DNA from: Cyclina sinensis
Lineage: Eukaryota; Mollusca; Bivalvia; Venerida; Veneridae
Reading direction: 5' to 3'
NCBI GenBank assembly: GCA_012932295.1
Contig: JAAONU010000010.1
Location: 25,542,977 to 25,606,976 of the forward strand
Length of the DNA stretch: 64,000 bases
Position 1 is the first letter of the stretch. Each line of letters starts with the position of its first letter. Below, in pieces: positions 36,831 to 50,029 of the stretch. The notes beneath the pieces are model-generated. The model ran no database searches, was not told the origin of the DNA, and worked only from the letters and a program-made list of their open reading frames with translations. The position numbers and the translations under genes were made by a program.

Positions 36831-39050
36831 CTGTAACATCAACTTGTTCGGAAGGCTGATGAGACAACTTCCACTGATATTCTTTTTACAGTACTTAAAT
36901 GGCTTTTACAAACTTAAAACGAAGGATCCTGCGGAAGTCCTTATATTTACTCCTTGACACTTCAGCAAAACAGGTCTGCATTATGGTTGCTTCGAACAGA
37001 ACATTAGACCATAACTGTCTGAAATATGATACTAGTTTACTGTTTTAAGTTACAAAAATGTCATCACTTTTAAAGCAAATAAATACTAAAGGGTATGGAA
37101 AACCACAAGCACAGTTATTTTCTTCTCAATATAAAAAGTAGTATCATTTGATGCTCTATAAATGTTATATAAAAACAATTTAAAATTCAGCAAAAAATAC
37201 TATTTATAAAAGCTGGAAACAAGGAAACTCAGCCAAAAGGAAAAAAAAACAGTGCTTCTTCAGTGCTCAAACAATTGTTGTTACATTTCTTGTTTGGGAG
37301 ATTATTCAGGATAATGAAAATGCAACAAACATTATAAAGCTTGATATATGCATGACATATTCACAGAAATGTTCATACGTAATGTGCATAGCATTTATGT
37401 CCATCCATAATGTACTCAGTACCAGTTCAATACATAAAAAAAATACAAAATCAATATATCAATACCAAGATTTAAAGTACACACATAAAGTACTCATTAA
37501 AATGTTTACATACAGAATATCTTCAATTTTAGTTTTTACTTTCATACTGTAGACAGTATCACTGTACAGAAATATAAGACTCAATATCAATATAATTGCA
37601 AAATTTGACACTGCATCAATACTCATTGTATATTCTGAATCAGTCTACATTTTACACCGTTCTCAGTATCTTTCCACACGAACTTCAAATAAAATCATAT
37701 TGTGCAATCGGATATAACAGTTAAATAGTTAAATTATAAACTATAGTTTTATAATCATTATATGTATTGTATGTTGTTACATTTAACACAAGTCAATATA
37801 ATAAACAATTTACTTACTTACTTATTACTTTATAATCACAGGCCAAATATAAAAAAATCAATGCGCATACAGTATTTTGGTATTTATTATATTTGCAAAT
37901 GCATAACTATACTAATATCAATTAATATGCATAGTGACCGCAGAATCAATTCACATACTCTACCGTTTCAGACTGATACGTTTAAAAGCATTTAAAGCGT
38001 TTTAAAGCGTTTAAAAATGCGACTGCCAACTTCTCTACAATTATACACATTTTACAGAGTAGTAAACGGTATAGCATTTAGATTAGAGACACGATTTTAA
38101 GACAGCAGTTTCCGTTAAGCGAAGACATGCGCGACAAAAGAATCTTAGCAATATGCTTTTCGATTAGCAATATTTCCTAATATGTTTTTGTTTAGATAAC
38201 TAACGATTCATTTATGTACTTTATATTTTCATTTCATACTTTTTTAAATATCAAATTGCCCCTTAATTGTTTTAAACTTCTGTTGTCAATGCGGTCGTCA
38301 AAACATAATCACGCTTTACTGATTCTGCCGTCCAATAGAATCAAGCCATACGTACATAGCTTAAGAAATCACAAATAAAAATGAGTTTAAAATGAATATT
38401 CAACATTCATTTTTATTAAAATTCAATACCACTAATTGACACATTTTACTTAGTTAACCTGCTTGCGAATATGTTGTTAAATATCAGCTGGTTTTAATAT
38501 TGTTTCACATCATATCAGTGCTTAATTCAATGTATCGTGTGTTTTTGTTGTCAGTACGACTGGAAAATGTTAACATTATTTGGACACGATGCTTATCTCG
38601 TTTTTCACCTGGATTGGCTGAGATATGTAAACATGAAGTTCACGTGTCGACTTGTTGGAATAAATAGCATCTTATTATCGGAAATACACAGGACCTATTC
38701 ATTTACCCGCTGAAGGCAAACCAATAACGTAAGTACGGTGATTCATTTAGTCTAAAATTTGATATTCTTGTTTTTTGGTTTGATATTTTTGTGGAACAGT
38801 TATTTTTTTTTTCAATTCTTTTATATATTGATGTGGTCTTCATTGTAAACCATAGGCTCTTTAAAACACAAGAAAAAGACAACATTATGTGAGGGGACTT
38901 TGTCAATACGCACCTCTTGTTTTGGACACGGATATGGAATCCTGCATTGCGTGTGTATGAAACATCCAGGGGTCTGTTCTTTGTCAACATTTCTATCTTT
39001 AACCTACGGAAGTCTTATGCAAACATTAAACGACATTTAATTGAGGCAGC
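36831..39050. other. AT-rich intergenic stretch
   Basis: Only short open frames without recognisable domains, and TTTAAAGCG direct repeats near 37990. Nothing supported as a gene. Confidence 0.4.
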
Positions 39051-39051
39051 A

Positions 39052-39546
39052 GACATGTGGGTTGGTTTAGGGATGCTGGAACAAGGGGCCAGTCACGGTT
39101 AGGTGAGGTAGGTCTTGGATGTGCATCATACTTTAATGACCAGAGCCGGGACCAGGTCTTGATTGTATGGTATATATTTAAGACTACATGGTAGGGGCAG
39201 GGAAAAAGGCTACCTTACTGGCAGATGATGTTTCTGATAATTCAGGAACCAAAGAACCGTTTTGCAACTGCTACCTAGCTTCTTGGAGACCTTCAAAATG
39301 CATCTTTGGTGAGTGAACTCTATCCTGTCTCGTCTGCTGGTAGATGTCCGGATGACCCGGTATATGCATTCCACATCCCAAAACCTTCACCAGAAACAGT
39401 TTGGATCAGCATCAAATCATGTCTGGATCAGACAACAGTGGATACCAATCCTCGTCACAGAAGAGACTCAATATTGCCTTGACTATTCAATTATGCGTGC
39501 TAGAGTGTGGCGGAAACCAGGAGAGAGGTTTCTTTCAGCAAACTAA
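39052..39546 (+). pseudogene. Tc1-like transposase relic
   Basis: Fragments in shifting frames match the order of a Tc1-type transposase: LGMLEQGASHG (helix-turn-helix start), RFATAT (39258 on), then PILVTEETQYCLDYS followed by ARVWRKPGERF (39445-39535). The last corresponds to the usual FTDESRFCL...RVWRRPGERF region, so the first catalytic Asp is changed to Val-Thr here. Many stops and frameshifts; no inverted ends recognised. Confidence 0.6.
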
Positions 39547-39549
39547 CTG

Positions 39550-41325
39550 GTTCATTACCAGTACTACTCGTTGATGGTCTGAGACGACATTAGCTAGAAA
39601 GTACACGTCTATATCTGTGTTCTTGATCAGGATTAAATTGTCCAGGTCAGCGGTATGTGGATGTGAACTTGGATAGAAAATGATTCTCAGTCGATTAAAT
39701 TTGTGTTTTCTATATATTGTAACCATATCCTTGGTGCTTAGCAAATTTTGAGTGATAGATTAATCTTTTTTGTCTTCCTTTTTTGAGAAAATGACTTTGT
39801 GAAAGGAAATAAAAAAATAAGATTAGAGATCTCGCTATTTTTTTAGTTTTATCATAATGTTAATGTTCAGTGTCCTATTTTGTTGACAACATACCAAACA
39901 AATAAATGTATTTCCTTGAGTATATGAAACAATACCATAACTTATGCCTTCATTTGTGACTCAACGTGCCGTAACGTTATTTTTAATTTATACTTTGTAA
40001 ATGTATTAAGTGCCTGCTAATAATTTGTTAGTCTTCCAAGCTTATGATAACCTACCAGTTCACATATACGCTCCGATTCCTCTATCAGTAACTGTTTCTA
40101 ACCTAACAAGAGCTCAACAACTGACCTTGGTAGATTAAGCACCTTGTGTGACTCGCACAGAGGGTTCAGTAAGGACGGTGTGATTTCCTATTCACAGCTA
40201 CCTGACTTACAATATAAATATTGCATTTTTACTGGCAGTCTATCCATTTTATCCATAAGTTTTCTAAGTTTTAAGCCTCTCCTTCAGAGACATGTATTTT
40301 CTATACAATTTCACAGAAAGTGAAATGTAATCATATTCTTTAAAAAACCAACGTGGCTCAGCTTGTAGTAACTTTTAGTTAGTATCAGGAGAAGCAGAAA
40401 TTGTTTAAATAATTCAAAGTATATCATTTGTCCTTTTGTAACAAATTTTAATATGTCTTTTCTCACCCAAGTAGCTTTTAGTATGTCTCTTTTGTCTGTT
40501 GAGCGTCCGTCGTTCACAGTTTAATTCATACGACATCTCCTCATATTCCACTTGGCCATTTGCAATAAAACTTCACTGGAACGACCAGTGTTATGTATAT
40601 TTTCATAATTTTATAAAAATGGAATTTCATGCTGAATTCTGGTTGCCATGGCAACTGAAAGGAAGATTGTAAAGACCTTTTCTGACTCTAAAAGACCTAG
40701 GGAATAAATATATAGTCTATAACATCTAGTGGAGTTCTACAAAAATCATATTAAAAATGGCGTTGGGGTCAGAACTGGCCCCGCCCGATTGGTAGCTTTA
40801 TTTTGCATATATTTTATAGGAAAAGCTTTCAGATTTTTTTCTTTGAAGCTAAAAGACCAATTGCAATAAAACTTCACAAGAGTAATCATTGGATGGCCTC
40901 CTCTCAAACTATATGATCATGAAATTCTATTGAGAACTCTGGTTGCCATGGCAACAGAAAGGAAATATCTCCTTCTAAGATTGGCGCAAATGTTCCTTGT
41001 GTTATCCGCTATATATATTCTAAAATCTATTTCAATCCATGAAAAACATGGCAGTCGGGGTACAGGGCTTATTTCGCTTTATATGTCCATTCGGGAAACT
41101 TAAAAAATTCGTCTTGTGTACTACAAGTCCAATTTGAAAATTGACATAAATGTTAATTTTTGACCCTCTATATAAACTGTGCATTTTATTGCAATCCGTG
41201 AAAAAAGGGAAGGGGCTTACATTCCTTATACGTCTGTGTAGGAAACAAAATAAATCTTCTTCTAAGAAACAGAAGGTCCAATTTAAATTAATTTGGCACA
41301 ATGACACAAATTGAAGATGAACATT
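39550..41325. repeat. intergenic; diverged ~305-bp direct duplication inside
   Basis: Segments around 40555-40700 and 40857-40985 share CAATAAAACTTCAC, TGGTTGCCATGGCAAC and CTAAAAGACC in the same order. This fits an old tandem duplication. Otherwise no gene was recognised. Confidence 0.45.
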
Positions 41326-41328
41326 CCT

Positions 41329-41787
41329 ATGACTGAAATTATTATATATGGAACACTACAACAGTTGGCAAAAGTAAACATTTCCAGTAAAAATGTAGAT
41401 GGAACTAAAGTAACATGTGTAGAATAACTAAGAGACCTTGGTGTGTTAATGGGGAAAACTCTTGGATTTGAATGTCACATCAGAAATAAATGTCAGATAG
41501 CAAACATCTTAAAGTCATTAGGAAGTATTTGTCTCAAATCAACAAAGACATAAGTTTTATTATTGTAATTTGGCTTTTTTCGCGGACCAACAAGCCTGTC
41601 AGGTAAAAAAATACTGCAAACAGTACAAAATCAGGCAGTTTGTGTTCTCATGAATGCTGGGAGGGACAAAAGCAACTCTGAAATACTAAAATCATTGCGC
41701 TGATTACCTGTACGAGCAAGAATTATGCTTGCTATCCTCATTCTGGGTACAGCCCCTTTATATCTTGAAACTATGAAATCTATATGA
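41329..41787 (+). pseudogene. non-LTR retrotransposon relic (reverse-transcriptase C-terminal part)
   Basis: The reading frame gives TEIIIYGTLQQLAKVNISS, then LRDLGVLMGKTLGFECHIR, LPVRARIMLAILILGTAPLY. This is the order seen after the catalytic fingers/palm in CR1/L2/jockey-type elements. Stops (TAA at 41425) and at least one frame change show it is dead. The catalytic part and both ends are missing. Confidence 0.6.
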
Positions 41788-42536
41788 CTGTACTGAATTT
41801 TAATCTGTCTGACTGTTGATGTGTAAATATTTTAGATGTTTTTTTTCGGTGAAGCGCAAAATAATATGCAGTACGCATTTTTTGCGCTAAACAAGAACTC
41901 CTTTGCTTGATTGAGTGAATGAGTGGTTGATTATACCTTGCCAAACTTTGTTTGTGGGATATATATAAGTCAGCTCACTCACTGTCGTTTGTCAGTTGGT
42001 CGGTGGGCGTGCGAATGGTTTGTTGAAGAAACGTTATGACTCCAAATACGTCCAAATTTCACATAGGACTATTCCCAGTTGCATTGAGTTTTTTCTGCCA
42101 AAATTGTTTATGTTATGAAAATAAGTTTTAAATGACTAAACTGTATGTCAGTTAACAGAAATGTCAAAAACACATTGAAAGTTTATAAAGCACTAAAATC
42201 ACATCTAACGACGATTTCCTTCACTTCTATTTTATTCATACATAAAATGTATTTTCCACAATAATTGTTTTTTGAATGAAATATATTTGTTCACAAAATT
42301 CAACTGTACTTTATGTGAGGTAACCGTTTTTCTCACAATGAATATATTAAAGACAAATTGGTTAGATATTTTTTATTATATATGTACACATGGTTGAGTG
42401 TTTTTGTGAATCTTTGACAACTGTTATATCTTTAAGTAATGTTTTATGCACTCGAAAGACTATTTCATTTGCAATGTCTGCATTATATTTGTATGACTGT
42501 TATTCTTTTTATCATAGACCTTCAGGATTGTAATTA

Positions 42537-43949
42537 TACTACTCAAAATTTGATAGGGATCACTTATAAGAATGTGTATATTTACTACATAAGGTTGAAA
42601 GGTTACATTTTTTGTTGTGATTCTGAAAACATGTTCATATTAAAACAGTTTGGTACCAAAATATGAGTAAGTCTGTAAACCGTTGAAGCGTGACAGAGGC
42701 TGAGCTGTGGGATGAGGACGAATTTGGGATAACACAGACAGGAGATGAAATGGAACTTTTTAGAAAAATCAAGTCTATGGCCTGAATTTTGCTTTAATAT
42801 CGCGTGTGGTGTCCGTTTGCTTGGATTAATGCTCTGCACCGCCTTCTCATGCTGCTAATGAGTCTCCGGATGTTTGTTGTGGGAGTCGGCCCACTTGTCC
42901 AGAAGGGCCTGCTGTAGCCCAGGGACCGTGGTTGGCTGGACTGGGCGAGCAGATATTGCAGTCTGCAGCATGTCCCAGGCGTGCTCTATTGGATTGAGGT
43001 CTGGAGACCTTGCTGGCCAGTCCATTCTCTCTATGGCTGCTGCCTCCAGGTACTCGTCGGTGACCCTTGCCCTGTGAGGTTGGGCGTTGTCGTCCATCAA
43101 AATGAACTCAGGGCCTATAGCACCAGCGTACGGACGAGCGTACACATCTAAGATCTCATTGACGTATCGTACAGCCGTCAATGTGCTGTTTTGAACAATG
43201 TGCAGGTCCGTTCTTCCCTGCATGGTAATGCCCGCCCACACCATGACATCATGCAGCGTCCACCTGGCGTGATCGCGGACCCATTGAAGACGTACCTGGA
43301 TGTGGTTTCGCGTCAATGGGATTCGGATTGCTGGCCTTCTAGCCCTCATGCCAGCTGTATGAAGACGGTTCCTGACGGTTTGAGTGGAATGTCTTACATT
43401 AGTGGCATTCTGGGAGTCATTTTGGAGGGCAGTAGCGGTAACAAAGCGCTGACGTCGCGCTTGAACGACAATAAACCGGTCTTCACGCTGAGTTGTGGAC
43501 CTCTGACGCCCTCCGCCATGCCTATGCGTGACATGCCCGTAACTTTGAAACCGTCGCCACATCCTGACAACGGTGCTCTGGGACACCCCAAGGACACCTG
43601 CCACTTGCCGTTGGGAACGCCCAGTCTCAAGCATCCCTACCCCCCTATTCATCTCCCCATCGTCAATACGGCGTCTTTACCGTAGATTTGCCATGACCAG
43701 TGCTAGGTTCGATATAAACGTTACCATGCACAAGCGAAGTCTGAATAAAACGGATGTGTACATGAAGGTACATGCCCACGGTGCACCACTTTTCTAGGGG
43801 TATTGCTTTTCCCGTGCATCTCGAGCCATGTACAGGTAATCAATCAAAATCTGCTGGACAGGTCGGCTTTGCCATATGAATAAACTACATGTATGATATA
43901 GAAGATATTTAAGAAATAAAAAGTGATCCCTATCAAATTTTGAGTAGTA
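42537..43949 (-). mobile_element. Tc1-type DNA transposon, internally deleted
   Basis: Perfect 29-bp terminal inverted repeats (TACTACTCAAAATTTGATAG and onward; 42537-42565 and 43921-43949) are flanked by TA at 42535-42536 and 43950-43951. At 1413 bp it is shorter than typical ~1.6-kb relatives. It encodes one transposase on the minus strand, broken as described in that entry. Confidence 0.88.
42855..43694 (-). pseudogene. Tc1-type (DD34E) transposase, first Asp region deleted
   Basis: The natural start is probably ATG at 43694, since MANLR runs in frame into RRRIDDGEMNRGVGMLE. A TAA stop at codon 6 (43677-43679) leaves an open frame only from 43652. N-terminal helix-turn-helix region: GRSQRQVAGVLGVSQSTV. 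The sequence then jumps from VRDHARW to DVMVWAGI, so about 45-50 residues that normally carry the first catalytic Asp are absent, in frame. The remaining two catalytic residues are present: FILMDDNAQPHR and SPDLNPIEHAWD, 34 residues apart. Catalysis is therefore not expected, although DNA binding might persist. Confidence 0.85.
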
Positions 43950-45726
43950 TACAAGCATATTTACATTATTCTTATAATAAGAAAACTATATGATTATAAT
44001 ACTCTTTGTTGTAGAATGAGCTGTCAACCCTTTGTAATAACAATATATAAATGGTATTCTTACGTGAAAATATGCCAAAATATCTTTGTTTTAAAAGCAG
44101 GCTAAGGTATACGTTAAAATACTTCAAGAATATCAGATGTCAAAAGTAAAATTACCGCTATTCTAGACTATGATAAGAATTTTGATAAAAGTGATATGTT
44201 TTGTAATATGGTGTGCATGTGATATGATTGAACTCGTATTAAGTGTCAACAGATATATATTTGACTGACAACTGTCTATTATTATGATATTTTGTTTTGT
44301 TTTGGCAAGATATTGAATTCACGGCACATAATGAACATTTCTTCTGTATGACTGATTCTATTAAAATGTTTTATAATTCTACTTATTTAGATTCAAAAGC
44401 CATTATCCTGGCGTTTCAAAAAAAAGTTTAAAATCCATTCCAACCATAAATGTTCACGCAAACTTATATTGATACGATACATGTAATTAAGAAACCATTA
44501 ATTAGGCTAAGAATAATTTTAAGAACATATTTCCGTTTTGCATTTAAAATCCTTTTTTCAACTTTTTACAGTCATATATTGTATTTTCTGTCCTTAATTT
44601 ACTAAAAAACTTATTTTTACCAAAATGTGGTGGAATTGTTTTTAAACATACAACATTAATGTTACTTATGTAAATTACATTTTTACATTCTTTGATAAAT
44701 TGTAAAGATGAGAGATTCATGATGGTTTTATTTCATTCTTTGTACAGTAAAATGTAGAAAACAACACAATCAATACTTTTTTTATTTTTTGTCATTTTCA
44801 ACCGATTTGGTGGAAGTTATTTCACACATTTTTTATAGTCAAAGGAAAATTAAAAGTGACAAAATATGTTAAAATTGGCACAGCGTTGTTGAAATGAATT
44901 TACATGTCGAAATGCGATACAGAATTCGTTTGAAACCAAGACAGAGGCTCCAAATCTTGTGATACAGATAAAAATACCTTTAAACAGTTCTTTCATAACT
45001 TCGTATCTAATACAATAGGGACACTCTCAAAAGAAATGCTTACCACCTGAGCCTTTAGGCAAGACGATCATTATATTATTTTATTCAGTTAGCCATTGGA
45101 ATCAGAATTCTTCAGAGAATGGGAGTATTTGAATAATTTTGGTAAAACATTATACAAGTAAAATCCCTTAAAGGACTTTCATTTTGGAGTTATTGACTAT
45201 TGTATATAGTAAAAAGTTTTGCATTGCATCTGTCAGCTTAAAGTAGAGTAAAGTGACCCTAAGATTCTTTCTTCTAAAATGTCGTATTTTGTATTGGTTA
45301 TATAGTAGATTAGGGCATTCATCCATGAATCGAATGCCTGTGAGTTTTGGTCTTATGCTCAAGAACGGATACATGTGAGCAAATGCGTGAAAAGTGAATG
45401 AGATGAGTAACGGCACACGGAAATAAATATTCTAAATATAAGTTTTATACCGCTCGTGACGCTATAGCCTATGGTGGAGAAAATACGCATTTTTCAGTCG
45501 TCTTTATATAGGTACTGATAGACGTAATATACACAGATAGATAAAATCAAGGTCTATTCAATGACCATCTGTGAACGAGCCGCTTTCAAGATCTTTACAA
45601 AGATTGCTTAAATAAGCCCCTAAGACCAACATTTAAATCATCCCGGGCCTTACTTGTTTCATATACTTATCTATAAATATGATACGAATATCATTGCGAC
45701 TTAAAACAATAGGCCTTATGTACTAA

Positions 45727-45731
45727 GTGTG

Positions 45732-45764
<33 letters not shown>
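45727..45764. repeat. (GT)n microsatellite
   Basis: About 19 GT dinucleotides with one GC interruption. Confidence 0.95.
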
Positions 45765-46234
45765 TATTCTCTAGCGATAATTGTTTGTTTATGACTAAAT
45801 GGCCCACAAAAATGTCCCGATATCTTACCTGGATACATGTAGAAAAAATATGAAAATGTATGTCTGACATTTGCTCTCAGACGAGCTTTGTGTTACACTA
45901 TGTAATCAGATTACATTCAAAGTATCAGGTGATATTAAAGTTGTCTTTTGTTTCATGAGTCCGTTAGAAATTATAGCCTGTTTTGAAAAGCTTTTTCACG
46001 CTAGATTACATCATTTGTTATTGTAGAAGATAGACAGGAAACAAACACTTAAGGACAGCAGTTAAAAGTTATACATTTCAAGTTATGCATATTACGTATA
46101 TGACAGAAGGTAACAGATTCTTGAGACTTTAATTTGTGTAAGAAAAGTTGACCTGTAATCTTAACTGAAGTGCCAACTTTCTCTTTGCCGACACTCTTTC
46201 CAGTGCCAAATATATTCCCGGAATTTAGAAAAAC

Positions 46235-46720
46235 ATTGGTATATCTCAATGGTACTGTCTTAAGTTATGACTTGTGATCATATTGGTATGAAATTTCATA
46301 AACAAAATGCACATACACTACTATGCAACATTTGACTTTTATGTGGATTTTGTATGAGTCAATGACCTTGACCTTGAATACCAAAATTTTACATTTTGTT
46401 TTATTTTGCCAAAGTGGACATTGTCTCAGAAATACCAACTTTTTGACAACTTAAACTATTACTAGATACCTTATATACACATTTTGAAGTCTTACAGTCA
46501 ATTCTATACAGATAAAACACACAAAATACAAGTATTCAATCTTTATAATTGAAATTACAAAGCTAACGGACTATCGAGTACGAAATAGATTGCAAATAAT
46601 TTAGTACAATTTGATATATCTCTTTGGCACTGTTTTAAATTGGTACTTGTGGTCATATTATTATGAGACTTATGAACAAGTGCACATACACTACTCTGCA
46701 ACATGCTACGATATGGAAGG
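46235..46720. repeat. diverged direct duplication
   Basis: 46235-46335 and about 46610-46712 share ATATCTC, GGTACTGT/GGCACTGT, CTTGTGATCATATT/CTTGTGGTCATATT and GCACATACACTACT in order. They are about 375 bp apart. Confidence 0.6.
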
Positions 46721-47121
46721 CTGCAGTCGCCAAAAGGCGCCAGTGGCAGTGAAAAGATTAAGTAATGAAAAGACTTACAATAATTAAACTGTCAAAAGAT
46801 TGTTTCGTTCATGTGAATGTTTTAAACAATTTTAATTTCTCTTACTCATAAAGGACCTTTTTATTAAAACCAAAACCAAAAATCTTGAATCTGTTATCAT
46901 GCATTTTCCTCTGTTTAAGTTATCTAGAATATTGAATAAGTATTCTTGTAAAATACTGATTGAAATATTTAGAATAATTATTATAATTAATGTTATAAGA
47001 TACTGCTTAAATAGTTTAAAATAGCTATTAAAATCAAAATTATTATCGGATACAGCTAAAAATACTTAGAGTATACATATAATAAAAAGTATTCCTATAA
47101 GATACTAAAAAATATAGAATA

Positions 47122-48448
47122 CGAGGGTGCATCAATAAATTCGTAAACTAATTCAATAGCGGGGAAACGATTTAATTCAAGTACCTAAAATGATTACTCC
47201 TTCTCAAAGTAACATCCCATGCACGATTTGCACTTGTCCCATCTCTCGACCCATGACTCGAACACGTGTTGTAGGCCGTCACGTGACATCTCCCGCAGCT
47301 GTCTGTCCACGGCAAACCTCAGTTCCTCTCTTGACTCAAATTTCGTACCACGAAGACTGTTTTTTAAAGTTGGAAACAGCCAGAAGTCACAAATTGGTAG
47401 GTCCGGGCTGTAGGGTGGGTGCGGTAACAGTTCGACGTCGGGTTTTTCTAGTGTATCCATGACAACGTGGTTTGAATGGCTCGGCGCATTGTCGTGATGT
47501 AATATGAATCCGGACCTAAGTAGACGTGGGCGTTTTCTCCTTATTGCGGCCATGAGTTCCGTTCTAAGTAATGTTGCATAATAGTTCCCAGTGACTGTCG
47601 TTTTCGGAGGAACAAAGTGGTTTAGCACTACACCGTATATATCACAGAATATAATGGCCATAACCTTCCCGGCTGACTTGGAAATTATCGCTTTTGTAGG
47701 GGAAGGCGAGGAAGGATGTTTCCAGACAGAACTCTGACGTTAGCTTTCCGGTTCAAAAAAGTGAATCCACGTTTCATCACATGTTATCACTCGATTTAGA
47801 AAGTAATCGCCTTCTTCACGATACCTCCTGTCGTACTGCTGACACATTTTCACCCTTACCCCCATCTGCTCCGACGTCAACAAACGAGACACCCATCTTG
47901 CTGAAACGCGGCGCATTCCTAATCTATCAGTCATAATACCCTGAGCTGTACCATATAAAATAGCGAACTTATCTGTTACGTGCTCCACACTTACTCGTCT
48001 ATCTCGGAGTATGTACTCCTGAATGGCAGCCACTGTTTCTTCATCTGTTACAGTCACTGGTCTACCTGCACGACTGTCGTCTTCAGTTGCCTCTATACCG
48101 TCTTTAACCTGCTTCATCCACTTTGAAATGGCACCTTTTGACAGAGCAGCCTCTCCGTAAACTTCTTGCAAATCTTCACGAATATCGGAAAAAGACTTTC
48201 CGAGTTTTATGTAAAACTTTATAACGATGCGCTGTTCGTTGACGCCGTGTGACGCCATTTTGGAACGGACGCCCGTAACGTGACGTCGTTTACGGTTTAT
48301 GACGTCATAAGTGATGGCGTCAAAAGTGTGTACATAGTACGATTCAATTTGAAATAATCTGTTTTCACAGCATTTAAAGTTTCATTTTAAACGGACCAGT
48401 AGTTTTGACGCTATTGAATTAGTTTACGAATTTATTGATGCAACCTCG
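47122..48448 (-). mobile_element. mariner DNA transposon, near intact
   Basis: Forty-bp terminal inverted repeats with one mismatch (CGAGG(G/T)TGCATCAATAAAT... ...ATAGCG) at 47122-47161 and 48409-48448, flanked by TA (47120-47121 and 48449-48450). At 1327 bp it is typical for the family. It encodes a single-exon transposase on the minus strand. Confidence 0.9.
47194..48258 (-). pseudogene. mariner (DD34D) transposase with one nonsense codon
   Basis: 354 sense codons from ATG at 48258 to the stop at 47194, interrupted only by TAA at 47740-47742 (codon 173, just after EPES). The frame continues directly with RQSSVWKHPSSPSPTKA. N-terminal helix-turn-helix: AISKWMKQVKDG with linker motif DDSRAGRP. 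Catalytic triad: CDETWIHFF, LHHDNAPSH and YSPDLPICDFWLFP, with 34 residues between the last two Asp. All three are kept. The nonsense falls between the first and second Asp, so neither fragment can act as a full enzyme. Confidence 0.9.
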
Positions 48449-48450
48449 TA

Positions 48451-50025
48451 TTTATAAAAATTAGTAATATTATAAAAAAAACTGCCTAAATCTTTAAGAA
48501 TAGTTATTATAATTAGTACCTTTATAACATACTGACTTAAATATTTGGAATATCTGTTATAATAAGCGTGATTACCCCCAGAATGGTTGTATCTTAGTAT
48601 CAAATCATATTCAAGATTACAGGTAATACAAGGTTCTAAATCTGTCTTGTAACTGTTCCTATTCAAAATTAAACACTGTTTCGATAAGCCTATTCTACTG
48701 TTTTGTTATTAAAAAAGATAAACAAGAAACAGTCACTTAATACAGAAGTGTAAGTTTACTATATTTCAAGAAATGTATATTTCAACTTTGATAAAAAAGT
48801 AACATATACTTATGCCTTAAATATGTTAAAGATCATTAAACCTGTAACGATAATTGATCTTTTTTCTGCACTTAGCAAATTAATATTTACAGAATATATC
48901 ATATAGGGTCATTATAATTAGATATGACAATAGCACATACATTGACTTGTATTCAAACCCCTATATGCATTGTTATATTTAGCTTAAACTGACAAAAAGT
49001 AATAACAGGAAATTAATTTATGAATCATTCGTACTCCAACAAACAAACCAAAACGGCAATTCTTATTTCACATTTCTTATGATATCAAGTAGTTTTAGTT
49101 TTGTGTTTGTTTTTCCAAGAGATTCCAAAATAGAGTGGATACAAACTAGAATTGTACATAGAAGTTTAGCTACAAATTCATTATCATATATTAAGATGAC
49201 AATTGTAAGTGATAATTCAAGAAGTGAAGACACTTTAGTATATTACATCTGTTTTGGCATTGTCGCAAAAATAAGCCAGCTTTTTCTTTTATGGTAAATA
49301 AATACGGTAGGTAACATAGTGAAATATATTGTTTTTCCGTCATATTAGGTACACACAATTATGACTACATGGTGAATATTGTAGTTTTATAAATTAAGCG
49401 ACGCATTATTTTTGGTGAAAGAAACAAAACAATCCTTCAGTAAACGGTCTGATTAACAGATTCAAATTAGTTTAGGCGATATGTTGGTCTAAAGGGAGTA
49501 AACTAAAAGAATATTGGACACTTATATATCAATCATTCTTAGTAACTTTTTTTCTCAAAGTTTATATCCAGGAGAACACTTTCATGTATTTAAATGGATC
49601 ACCAAGCCATAATTCAAATCAAATATACATACTTTGACTTCATTAACCCTTTTCCTATTATTTTTCTTTCCGCTTTTTGTAAATATACTGTTATTTAAAC
49701 TTCTTAGGTCCCTATGTTTTATTTTGGTATTTTGACAGTCATATCATCTATATACACTTTTACGGGATACATATCTTTTGGAAAGGACAGGATTTTGTCT
49801 TGTTTAAAATCTTACAATAAACCCTGCTCGTACCTTGACCTTTTCTTATAATTAACGTTATAATAGTAATATTGTAAAATCTAATTTATCTAAATCTAAA
49901 TGCCAAAAAATTACAACAACATGTCAAAATAAAATGCCCGTCAATGTTTTAATTCTGAACTTCAGTATCTGGATTTTTTTTCATTCATTTTTTGTATCAA
50001 CGTTCACTTATGTGTATCTTTCCTA
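48451..50025. other. AT-rich stretch upstream of the HEPN-NACHT gene
   Basis: No gene recognised. TTTCCTAG at 50019-50026, just before the ATG, resembles a splice acceptor. The true promoter and a 5' untranslated exon may therefore lie in this stretch. Confidence 0.4.
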
Positions 50026-50029
50026 GAAT

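Larger units (their letters stand above)
43950..47119. other. AT-rich intergenic stretch
   Basis: Contains a GT microsatellite and a diverged direct duplication (entered separately). No gene recognised on either strand. Confidence 0.45.

Noticed and set aside
43191..43685. Plus-strand open frame of 164 codons
   Set aside because: It is the antisense of the Tc1 transposase and has no domain of its own.
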